From: Bacteroidota bacterium
GTDB taxonomy: Bacteria > Bacteroidota > Bacteroidia > Flavobacteriales > Flavobacteriaceae
Assembly (NCBI GenBank): GCA_023434025.1
Contig: JAEYTL010000040.1
Span: 1-64,000 of the forward strand
Direction: 5' to 3'
DNA: 64,000 nucleotides
The position numbers and the translations under genes are program-made. Positions 34,296 to 41,481 of the stretch are shown here, piece after piece (the first letter of the stretch is position 1; every line of letters begins with the position of its first letter). A model generated the notes under the pieces. That model saw nothing but the letters and a program-made list of their open reading frames with translations, did not search any database and was not told the DNA's origin.

Positions 34296-36131
34296 TTATA
34301 AATTTAAAGTTAGATATACGTGGTAGTGTCTTCCTTGCATCGGACGGGAGGCAACGTTTTGATAGTCAGTGTTTTCAAGGTTTAAAACTTGAAAGCCTAT
34401 GGTATAGTTTTTTTTCTTTCCCATACCATAGTCCATTCCGAAATTAGAATACTGATAAGCATTCAAATGATAAAAATTATCAGAAGAAGTAAAAACTTCA
34501 CCGTTAAACAGTGTTTGAAAATAAACGGTTATTTTTTCATAAGCGTAAGCCAACGAACCGTTTGCTTTGTGAACCGGAACATAAATCAATTGTTTTTTCA
34601 AATCATCCCGTTCCGAAATAGTGTAAGCATACGAAGCACTCAAGGTAAAATGATGATTGCCAAAAGTCAATTTATTTTCCAACAGCGTTTCTACACCATA
34701 TGAGGTTACTTTGTCTGTGTTTTGAGGTTGCCAGAATCCGGAAGAATTCGGGATCCATCGCAACATGTCACGAAGTTTGATGTAATAGCCGGTTACCGTA
34801 AGTGTTGTGTTTTTGTAGTTAAATTCCTGACCAATTTCTGCCTGCAAGGCATGCTCCGGTTTTAATGCCGGATTTCCGCTTCCTTGCCAGTACAAGTCAT
34901 TATAAGTAGGAATGCGATAATTTTTAGAAGTATTAAATTTTATCGTATAAAAATCATTCAGGCTAAACCGGGTTCCGGCCGAAAACAGAAGCGGACTTTC
35001 ATAGCGATCTGAAATTTCATTCCGAACACCTAATTCATAAATCCATTTATCCGATAATTGATGTTTCCAAACAAGGCTGCCGCTGCCAATGGTTCTCCTT
35101 TTAGATTGGATATCCGAACCTTCGCCTTGATTCCGGCTGAGATCAAAAACAGAATTGAGTTCAATTTTTTCAGAAATTTTGACACTTATATCGTAACGTC
35201 CCAAAAGGGTATTTACCTTTCCGTAGGTAAAAAACGAATTGTCTTTGTTTTCAAAGTACTTGTATTCTTCTGTTAAATAAGCCAGCTTTAATTTAGCAGT
35301 AAACCTGTTCCTGAAATTTACCCATTCCAGCATGTTCCGGGTAGTAAAATCCTGGTACTTATTTTTAGATGATACAGTAATCGTGCCCGAAAAATGCCTT
35401 TCACTGTCATACCAATGGCTGTAAAACTTCAAAAAATTATTGTTGTTAATTTTATAGCCGGCAGAAAAATGAAGGCTTTGATTATAAAATTCACCGTTTT
35501 CATTTTTTTTATTCCGGCCGATATATTCATAATCATTATCCGAACTGTTTCTCGTTATACCAAGCTGAAAAGCCCATTTTTCCCAACCGCCTTTCATATT
35601 ATAATTCAGGCCAAGGGTGTTGAAACTGCCATATTTTGAACGAAATTGATGTTGGGTTTCAGTGTTAAACGCCAACAAATTGGTCAGATGAACACTGCCG
35701 CCAACTGCTCCGCTGCCATATAAAACGCTGCCACCACCGGAACGAATGCCAATCGAGTTAAAATCAGTTGCATTAATCGTATTAAAATCAGTCTGACCAT
35801 TGAGTTGCGAATTAATATTGATCCCGTTCCAGATTACCGCCGTTTGTTGAGCCGTTGTTCCGCGAAACGAAGGCGACGAAACCATTCCGGCACCATTTTC
35901 TTTAAAATAAATTGAAGAATGAAGAAGAAGTAAATTGGTGAATGAACCGTTGTTTTTCAATAAAATACTGTCATTCAAAAACACCACTTGTTGAGCATCA
36001 GAAAATTTACGCAATTGCGAGTCAGAAACCACCACTTCCTGCAAACGCACAATCGAATCGTTCTGCCCCAAAACCAATTGAAACAGTAACAAAGCCATGC
36101 CGCAAAAGAGAAATTTCCAAGTCATAGTCAT
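34296..36131 (-). CDS. btuB: TonB-dependent vitamin B12 receptor BtuB
   Basis: 611 residues; signal peptide MTMTWKFLFCGMALLLFQLVLGQ (a Met two codons later is an alternative start). The plug begins IVRLQEVVVSDSQLRKFSDAQ (TonB box region) and holds SFRGTTAQQTAVIWNGININSQLNGQTDFNTI and RSGGGSVLYGSGAVGGSVHL; the barrel ends MQGRHYHVYLTLNL. It is preceded by a cobalamin riboswitch on the same strand and followed by btuG. B12 specificity therefore comes from the riboswitch and from the btuFCD genes that read in the opposite direction. Confidence 0.88.
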   Translation of the reverse strand: MTMTWKFLFCGMALLLFQLVLGQNDSIVRLQEVVVSDSQLRKFSDAQQVVFLNDSILLKNNGSFTNLLLLHSSIYFKENGAGMVSSPSFRGTTAQQTAVIWNGININSQLNGQTDFNTINATDFNSIGIRSGGGSVLYGSGAVGGSVHLTNLLAFNTETQHQFRSKYGSFNTLGLNYNMKGGWEKWAFQLGITRNSSDNDYEYIGRNKKNENGEFYNQSLHFSAGYKINNNNFLKFYSHWYDSERHFSGTITVSSKNKYQDFTTRNMLEWVNFRNRFTAKLKLAYLTEEYKYFENKDNSFFTYGKVNTLLGRYDISVKISEKIELNSVFDLSRNQGEGSDIQSKRRTIGSGSLVWKHQLSDKWIYELGVRNEISDRYESPLLFSAGTRFSLNDFYTIKFNTSKNYRIPTYNDLYWQGSGNPALKPEHALQAEIGQEFNYKNTTLTVTGYYIKLRDMLRWIPNSSGFWQPQNTDKVTSYGVETLLENKLTFGNHHFTLSASYAYTISERDDLKKQLIYVPVHKANGSLAYAYEKITVYFQTLFNGEVFTSSDNFYHLNAYQYSNFGMDYGMGKKKNYTIGFQVLNLENTDYQNVASRPMQGRHYHVYLTLNL

Positions 36132-36220
36132 CCAAAACCTTTCTTCCCGAAGGTTTGATAATTGTTATACACCTGGCAGGTCTCCTGGCTTGCGTCTTGT
36201 TGTCGGCCTTCCCGTTTTGA

Positions 36221-36287
36221 GGTAGGAATTTAGAATTTAGAAATCAGAAGTTAGAAAAATTCTAAACTCTAAATTCTATTTTCTACC
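36221..36287 (-). repeat. Heptamer-periodic hairpin inside the riboswitch (variable P8/P9 region)
   Basis: GGTAG (36221-36225) pairs with CTACC (36283-36287). Between them the arms are 7-nt repeats, GAATTTA, GAATTTA, GAAATCA, GAAGTTA, opposite TTCTAAA, CTCTAAA, TTCTATT. The insertion sits between the GCCACTG and GGGAAGGC blocks of the aptamer, where the consensus tolerates variable length. Confidence 0.75.
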
Positions 36288-36353
36288 TTCATCACAGTGG
36301 CATGAAAGATAACAACAAGCTGAATAGCTCACAGTTGCGGGTACAGCTCAGGA

Positions 36354-36440
36354 TTTTGATTAACGATTTTTGATTTTTGATTTTTGATTTCAGAACAGTT
36401 CTAAAATCAACAATCGCCAATCTCCAATCAACAATCTTCA
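36354..36440 (-). repeat. Heptamer-periodic hairpin inside the riboswitch (loop of the GGTGAA-ATCC stem)
   Basis: TCAGG (36348-36352) and CCTGA (36441-36445) close a conserved aptamer hairpin that normally has a short loop (GTGAAAAT type). Here about 85 nt are inserted: GATTTTT, GATTTTT, GATTTTT, GATTTCA, GAAC on one side and TAAAATC, AACAATC, GCCAATC, TCCAATC, AACAATC on the other, which pair as a long imperfect stem. I believe this is the L5 loop that contacts L13 in known cobalamin riboswitches. Confidence 0.7.
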
Positions 36441-36495
36441 CCTGATTCCCTTTTAATGCTCTGCCCAAAAAAGGCATTGCAACCAGAATGCGAGG

Positions 36496-36503
36496 CAAAA
36501 GTA
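36496..36503 (-). promoter_or_regulatory. -7 element of the btuB operon
   Basis: On the minus strand TACTTTTG (complement of 36496-36503) fits TAnnTTTG and would start transcription at the 5' end of the riboswitch. A TTG lies 16 nt further upstream, slightly closer than the usual spacing. Confidence 0.5.
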
Positions 36504-36540
36504 AGTAAATTTTAATAAACAATTCCTAATTTTCAGAAGC

Positions 36541-36690
36541 ATTTCCAGCCATTCACGGCAACTCCTCGGCCTAAACGCTGTTTTTCTAAGGTTTTTTGGT
36601 GGCTTCCGTTGGTCGCCCCCAAAAGCCAAGAAAAATTAGCTTTTAGTCCTGCGGGGTTTCTGTTGCTGTCTGGGCTAGGGGATAGTGCCT
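36541..36690. repeat. Structured dispersed repeat, copy 2
   Basis: Same core as 4141-4290. The first stem is CTAAACGCT (36571-36579) with AGCTTTTAG (36638-36646), one mismatch. The second is TTGGT (36596-36600) with GCCAA (36625-36629). GGC/GCC, TTTTC/GAAAA and AACTCC/GGGGTT are unchanged. It lies between the divergent btuB and btuF promoters and carries no ORF. Confidence 0.8.
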
Positions 36691-36722
36691 CAAAAACATT
36701 CAGAAAAATTTAAAACAATAGC

Positions 36723-36730
36723 TACCTTTG
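36723..36730 (+). promoter_or_regulatory. -7 element of the btuFCD operon
   Basis: TACCTTTG fits TAnnTTTG and lies 13 nt before the btuF start. No cobalamin riboswitch is visible on the plus strand, so this operon may be controlled differently from btuB-btuG. Confidence 0.55.
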
Positions 36731-36743
36731 CAAAAAGCATTCA

Positions 36744-37874
36744 ATGAAAAAACATATTACACTTTTAACGGTTACTTTACTATTCATTTCATGTCAGCAA
36801 AAGCAGAAAAATAATAAAGAAACTAATTCGCCTCAAAGTTACATTCGCTACGCCACCGGACTTTCCATTCAAAAATATGACGATTTTTCTATTGTAACCG
36901 TTTCCAGTCCGTGGCCAACATCCGATAAAAATTACACCTATATTTTGCACAAACAATCAGCCATAATTCCGGATAGTTTGCAAAAATATTCCGCTATTCA
37001 AGTACCCATACAATCCATCGTGGTTACTTCCACCACGCACATTCCGGCTCTGGAATTATTAAGGGTAGAAGATAAACTGATTGCCTTTCCCAACACCGAT
37101 TATATCTCTTCTGAAAAAACAAGAACTTTAATCGAAACCGGAAAAATCCGCGAAATAGGAACCAACCAAAGCCTGAACACCGAAGTACTGCTCGATATGC
37201 AACCCGAAGTTATCATTGGTTTTGGTGTAGATGGTGAAAAGAAAACCTATGACAACCTGCAGCGAAACGGTTTAAAGATTTTATACAACGGTGATTGGAC
37301 GGAACAGCATCCGCTCGGTCGTGCAGAATGGATTCAATTATTTGGAGTTTTGTTCGGATTAGAACAAAAAGCAGATGCCGTTTTCAAAACCATCGAAGAA
37401 GACTATCTCCAGGCCAAAGCATTGGTACAAAATATAAATCAAAAGCCAACCATTTTCAGCGGATCGGTTTACCAGGACCAGTGGTATCTGCCCCAAGGAA
37501 AGAGTTGGGCAGCTCAGTTTCTGGAAAATGCCGGAGGAAATTATCTCTGGGCAGCTTCTGCCGGAACCGGAAGTTTATCCTTGTCGTTTGAAACCGTTTT
37601 TGAAACTGCTCAAAAAGCTGATTTTTGGATTGGTCCCGGACAATTTACTTCCTTTGAACAACTCGAAAAAGCCAATCCCAACTATAAGTACTTTAAAGCC
37701 GTTCAAAATAAAAAAGTATATTCGTTCAGTACCAAAAAGGGGAAAACCGGGGGTGTCATTTACTACGAACTGGCCTCTAACCGCCCGGATTTAGTGTTGA
37801 AAGATTTAATTAAAATCCTGCATCCGGAAATGTTGCCGGAGTATGAATTGTTCTTTTTTGAAAAATTGAAATAA
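36744..37874 (+). CDS. btuF: B12 ABC transporter substrate-binding lipoprotein BtuF
   Basis: 376 residues. Lipobox LFISC (Cys 17), then a Gln/Lys/Asn-rich tether. The class III fold shows IVVTSTTHIPALELLRVEDKLIAFPNTDYI, LLDMQPEVIIGFGVDGEKKTYDNLQRNGLKILYNGDW, ENAGGNYLWA, and FETAQKADFWIGPGQFTSF. It is longer than E. coli BtuF (about 270 mature residues), but typical for Bacteroidetes iron/B12 binding proteins. It precedes a BtuC-type permease and ATPase and faces the riboswitch-controlled receptor, which is why I assign cobalamin and not iron. Confidence 0.78.
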   Translation: MKKHITLLTVTLLFISCQQKQKNNKETNSPQSYIRYATGLSIQKYDDFSIVTVSSPWPTSDKNYTYILHKQSAIIPDSLQKYSAIQVPIQSIVVTSTTHIPALELLRVEDKLIAFPNTDYISSEKTRTLIETGKIREIGTNQSLNTEVLLDMQPEVIIGFGVDGEKKTYDNLQRNGLKILYNGDWTEQHPLGRAEWIQLFGVLFGLEQKADAVFKTIEEDYLQAKALVQNINQKPTIFSGSVYQDQWYLPQGKSWAAQFLENAGGNYLWAASAGTGSLSLSFETVFETAQKADFWIGPGQFTSFEQLEKANPNYKYFKAVQNKKVYSFSTKKGKTGGVIYYELASNRPDLVLKDLIKILHPEMLPEYELFFFEKLK

Positions 37875-37958
37875 TTTGTCAATTACATTATTAATTATAG
37901 TCTTAGTATATTTACGCTTCCTTAATTTTTCCTAACTCCTTATAAATGGTTTAAATTA

Positions 37959-38972
37959 GTGTTCTCACAAAAAAATAAAATACTATTCTTACTGTTAAGT
38001 TTTGTCTTAATCGGAGTTTTTCTCTTAAACATGAGTTTAGGCTCAGTTTCTATACCAGCCAATGAGATTTTGAACTCTATTTTAGGCAACGAAATCAAAA
38101 CTTCCTGGGAAATCATTCTCTGGAACTTTCGTCTTCCCAAAGCTATTACAGCAGTTTTAGTCGGAATGGGGTTGTCAATTTCCGGATTGTTAATGCAAAC
38201 CTTATTCAGAAATCCGCTTGCCGGACCGTATGTTCTCGGCTTAAGTTCGGGTTCAAGTCTCGGTGTCGCTTTTGTGATTATGGGAGCCGGATTTTTACCT
38301 AGTTTTTTAGTCTCCGATTACGGAATTGTTTTGGCTTCTTCGTTGGGAAGTTTTTTAGTTTTATTGGCGGTTTTAGTCGTTTCCCAAAAGTTGCGCGACA
38401 CGATGGCGATTTTGATTGTCGGACTTATGTTTGGCAGTTTCACCAGTGCCGTTGTGAGTGTGTTGAGTTATTTCAGCACCGCTCAGGAATTACAAAAATT
38501 CACCTTTTGGTCAATGGGAAGTTTGTCAAATTTGCCATGGAGTTCCATTTTAATTTTAGCCATTTGTTGTGGTTTGGGATTAGTGTTGAGTATTTTCAGC
38601 ATTAAACCTTTAGATGTGTTGTTATTAGGTGAAAATTATGCCAAAAGTCTTGGGTTAAATTTCAAAAAAACACGATTCATTATCATCTTTGCCACCAGTA
38701 TTTTAGCCGGAAGCATCACCGCTTTTGCCGGACCCATTGCTTTTGTAGGATTGGCTGTTCCGCATTTGGCAAAATTGCTTTTTCAGACCAGTAATCACTT
38801 TACTTTGTTTTGGAGCACGTTACTCATCGGAGCTATTCTGATGCTGGTTTGCGATTGCATCGCCCAACTTCCCGGAAGCGATTTTACCTTACCTATCAAT
38901 GCCGTTACTTCCATGGTTGGAGCTCCGGTTGTAGTTTGGCTTTTAGTTCGGAAACGGAAAATAATGATTTAA
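37959..38972 (+). CDS. btuC: B12 ABC transporter permease BtuC
   Basis: 337 residues from GTG 37959; no ATG is available upstream without a stop. About ten membrane segments. FecCD/BtuC blocks: LWNFRLPKAITAVLVGMGLSISGLLMQTLFRNPLAGPYVLGLSSG (about 60-105), FWSMGSLSNLPWSS, LDVLLLGENYAKSLGLNF (ATPase contact), FAGPIAFVGLAVPHLAKLL, and LPINAVTSMVGAPVVVWLLV. It begins 84 nt after btuF and ends 21 nt before btuD. Confidence 0.88.
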   Translation: MFSQKNKILFLLLSFVLIGVFLLNMSLGSVSIPANEILNSILGNEIKTSWEIILWNFRLPKAITAVLVGMGLSISGLLMQTLFRNPLAGPYVLGLSSGSSLGVAFVIMGAGFLPSFLVSDYGIVLASSLGSFLVLLAVLVVSQKLRDTMAILIVGLMFGSFTSAVVSVLSYFSTAQELQKFTFWSMGSLSNLPWSSILILAICCGLGLVLSIFSIKPLDVLLLGENYAKSLGLNFKKTRFIIIFATSILAGSITAFAGPIAFVGLAVPHLAKLLFQTSNHFTLFWSTLLIGAILMLVCDCIAQLPGSDFTLPINAVTSMVGAPVVVWLLVRKRKIMI

Positions 38973-38993
38973 AAATCTCAGAACTTCAAAAAA

Positions 38994-39764
38994 ATGATCA
39001 TCCAAACCCAGCAACTCCGCATCGGCTACACCTCAAAGAGCACTGCCAAAACAGTAGCCTCAGATATTGCTGTGCAGTTGCAGGCAGGAAAATTAATCGG
39101 TCTGGTTGGAGCCAACGGTATCGGAAAATCTACCTTGTTGCGAACCATTACCGGCATTCAAAAACCACTTTCAGGAACCGTTTTGTTAAATCAAAAATCA
39201 ATCGAATCATTTGAATCCTTAGATTTAGCTCAACAAATCAGCGTTGTGTTAACCGAAAAATTACCACCCAGTAATTTAACCGTTTATGAATTGATTGCTT
39301 TAGGCAGACAACCTTACACCAATTGGCTGGGAAAATTAACAGACGAGGATAAAATCCAAATTGACAAAGCCGTTGAATTAACCGAAATCAACCATTTGAT
39401 TCGTCAAAAACATTACGAAATTAGTGACGGACAATTGCAAAAAGTTTTAATAGCCAGAGCATTGGCACAAGACACGCCGTTAATTGTTTTAGATGAACCT
39501 ACTACGCATTTGGATTTACTTCACAAAGTTTCCTTATTTAAGCTCTTGAAAAAATTAACCACTGAAACTCAAAAATGTATTTTATTTTCTTCTCATGATA
39601 TTGATTTAGCCATTCAATTGAGTGACGAAATGATTGTGATGAATGGAAAAACGGTCATTCAGGATCAACCTTGTAATTTGATTTCGCAAGGAGTTTTTTC
39701 TTCTTTGTTTAATGATGAACACATTCAATTTGATGCCGATAAAGGAAAATTTACCATTATTTAA
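38994..39764 (+). CDS. btuD: B12 ABC transporter ATP-binding protein BtuD
   Basis: 256 residues. Walker A GANGIGKST (about 39-47), Q-loop region VVLTEKLPPSNLTVYELIALG, signature ISDGQLQKVLIARALAQ (about 141, SDGQ where most ABC proteins have SGGQ), Walker B LIVLDEPTTHLD, switch His in FSSHDIDLA. The changed second position of the signature is something I recall from other Bacteroidetes ATPases of this branch. The gene ends 8 nt inside the convergent methyltransferase gene. Confidence 0.85.
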   Translation: MIIQTQQLRIGYTSKSTAKTVASDIAVQLQAGKLIGLVGANGIGKSTLLRTITGIQKPLSGTVLLNQKSIESFESLDLAQQISVVLTEKLPPSNLTVYELIALGRQPYTNWLGKLTDEDKIQIDKAVELTEINHLIRQKHYEISDGQLQKVLIARALAQDTPLIVLDEPTTHLDLLHKVSLFKLLKKLTTETQKCILFSSHDIDLAIQLSDEMIVMNGKTVIQDQPCNLISQGVFSSLFNDEHIQFDADKGKFTII

Positions 39765-41370
39765 TTTTTCCTTTCAGTAAATTAATACTCACCGTGGCAT
39801 ACTCCGTATTCGGGAATTTATGAAACAATTTTTCATCAGGATGCAATCCGGCTTCGGCCGCAATTTTGTGCAGCACGTCAATTTCAACAATGTATTGATC
39901 CGAGAAACCATGGGTGGCATCATAGGCCGTGGCGGCCGTTTTTCCTAAATTTTTTGCCGTTAATTCCGGAGAAATTGTGTGTAATTCAATTAAAAGTAAA
40001 CCATATTTGGCTACGTAAGGCGACCATTTTTTCAAATGTTCCAATAGATTGTCTTCCACCTCATTATTGGCAATTCGTTCACCTCTAAAAGCAAAAGCTC
40101 CGGTTGAAGAACTCAATCGATTAGGTGTTTTTGTTTTCGGATTTTCCCAGATTCGATTGTGGTCCAGAAAGGTTCGAACATTGAGCAAATCGTTCAATTG
40201 AATGTTGTAATTTTCGTTTAAATCGTTGGCTAATACATCGGGTTGACCAATATCGCCCCAGATCACTTTGGCCCAAATGTCGGCATTAATCAAATTGGCC
40301 CGGGTAACTTTTAATGCAGCCTGGTTATAATCGGCACCGACCAAAAATAGCGGATAATTGTCCAGCATTTTTCCTCTTAATGTTTGTCTGTCAATTACTT
40401 CAAAAATATGCTGAATAAACGCTCCGTTACCACATCCCATATCCAGAATACCTTTGGGCTGCTCTTCGATCGGACGGTTAAACAATTCAATGATAATATC
40501 ATCCACCACTTTAAAATAAGTGGCATGGGCACCCCCGCTTCCCCAAACGTTCATTTCGCGGTCCACATGTAATTCGTCTTCGCCCGGACCAATGTTTCTC
40601 AACACATCCGGGTTGCCGAAAATCAACTCGTCTACTTTCCGAAACATCGGCAAATAGGATACCGTTACCCCATAAGCCGCTACTTTTTTAGCAAAAAACA
40701 ATCCGTTTTCGGTAAACTGATAAAATCCGTTCTTTTCAGTAAACCATCCTAAATACATAAAAAAGTTCAGAATCTGCGTAAAATGTTCGGGCTGTTTGTG
40801 GAACTCTTCCGGTTTAAAACGTGTTTCCATAAAATACTTGTGAAACATGCCGTTCATACCCAACCGAACCAGCGTGGAACCTACTAAATTTCCTTCAATA
40901 TGTTTCAGAACCTGATGTTGAATAGGAAGCAGGTTGTCATCTTCTGAAAAAGTAATTCCGAAATGATTTTTATATTTTTCAAACAAAGGTTTTAGCCGCA
41001 AAAAAGGTTCTTCCTGAAAAATACGGTTATGAAAATTTCCGGCAAACTGAGATAATTCCACGACATCTTTATACAACGGAAACAGATCAAAAGCGATTTT
41101 ACTTTTTTTATTGACCGAATACATCACTTCATTCGATAGGTTGTTTACCTTAAAATCAATAAAACCTTGCGAAGCCAAAACACGCATGGCTACATTCAGG
41201 TAACCTTGGTTGGAAGGAAATTGAGCAGACAAATCTTTCAGCGAAACCGATTTTTCGGCTAATAAATAATCCGTAACGCCTTTTTTCCATAACGCATAAG
41301 CCACGGGAGCGGTTACTAACCCATCTAAATGTTGAAAGAGCTGACTGCGGAGTTGCGATTTGTCTTGCAT
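39757..41370 (-). CDS. Large class I SAM-dependent methyltransferase with N-terminal winged-helix region
   Basis: 537 residues. Residues 1-90 look like a winged helix of the O-methyltransferase dimerisation type (PVAYALWKKGVTDYLLA, VSLKDLSAQFPSNQGYLNVAMRVLASQGFID). A second helical module spans about 100-290. Motif I is GILDMGCGNGAFIQH at about 307-321, followed by GADYNQAALKVTRANL and FLDHNRIWENP. The C-terminus has YGLLLIELHTISPE and HKFPNTEYATVSINLL. Substrate unknown. Its 3' end overlaps btuD by 8 nt on the other strand. Distant resemblance to methyltransferase modules of polyketide enzymes is possible. Confidence 0.72.
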   Translation of the reverse strand: MQDKSQLRSQLFQHLDGLVTAPVAYALWKKGVTDYLLAEKSVSLKDLSAQFPSNQGYLNVAMRVLASQGFIDFKVNNLSNEVMYSVNKKSKIAFDLFPLYKDVVELSQFAGNFHNRIFQEEPFLRLKPLFEKYKNHFGITFSEDDNLLPIQHQVLKHIEGNLVGSTLVRLGMNGMFHKYFMETRFKPEEFHKQPEHFTQILNFFMYLGWFTEKNGFYQFTENGLFFAKKVAAYGVTVSYLPMFRKVDELIFGNPDVLRNIGPGEDELHVDREMNVWGSGGAHATYFKVVDDIIIELFNRPIEEQPKGILDMGCGNGAFIQHIFEVIDRQTLRGKMLDNYPLFLVGADYNQAALKVTRANLINADIWAKVIWGDIGQPDVLANDLNENYNIQLNDLLNVRTFLDHNRIWENPKTKTPNRLSSSTGAFAFRGERIANNEVEDNLLEHLKKWSPYVAKYGLLLIELHTISPELTAKNLGKTAATAYDATHGFSDQYIVEIDVLHKIAAEAGLHPDEKLFHKFPNTEYATVSINLLKGKIK

Positions 41371-41481
41371 AGTGAACCGATTTTGGTTAAAGATAAAAAT
41401 TATTTTTATTCAAATCGAAAGAGTTCCTTGGATATGCATTTTTCTTTTCCGTATTTTTACTTTTCAAAAAATCATCGCCAA

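Larger units (their letters stand above)
36168..36495 (-). ncRNA. Cobalamin (B12) riboswitch, with two inserted hairpins
   Basis: Read on the minus strand: GGTTGC (about 36486), TTAAAAGGGAATCAGGTGAA (about 36455-36437), AATCCTGA, CTGTACCCGCAACTGTGA (about 36345-36328), GCCACTGTG (about 36302-36294), GGGAAGGCC (about 36212-36204), AGCCAGGAGACCTGCCAGGTG (ending about 36168; written here in two overlapping conserved blocks). These match the conserved cobalamin aptamer in order and spacing, apart from two insertions described separately. It lies 37 nt upstream of btuB. B12 binding should reduce expression of btuB-btuG, the established behaviour of this class. Confidence 0.92.

Noticed and set aside
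36541..36690. Second cobalamin riboswitch on the plus strand before btuF
   Set aside because: The conserved GCCACTG, CCCGCAACTG and AGGAGACCTGCC blocks occur only on the minus strand. The plus-strand sequence here is the dispersed repeat.
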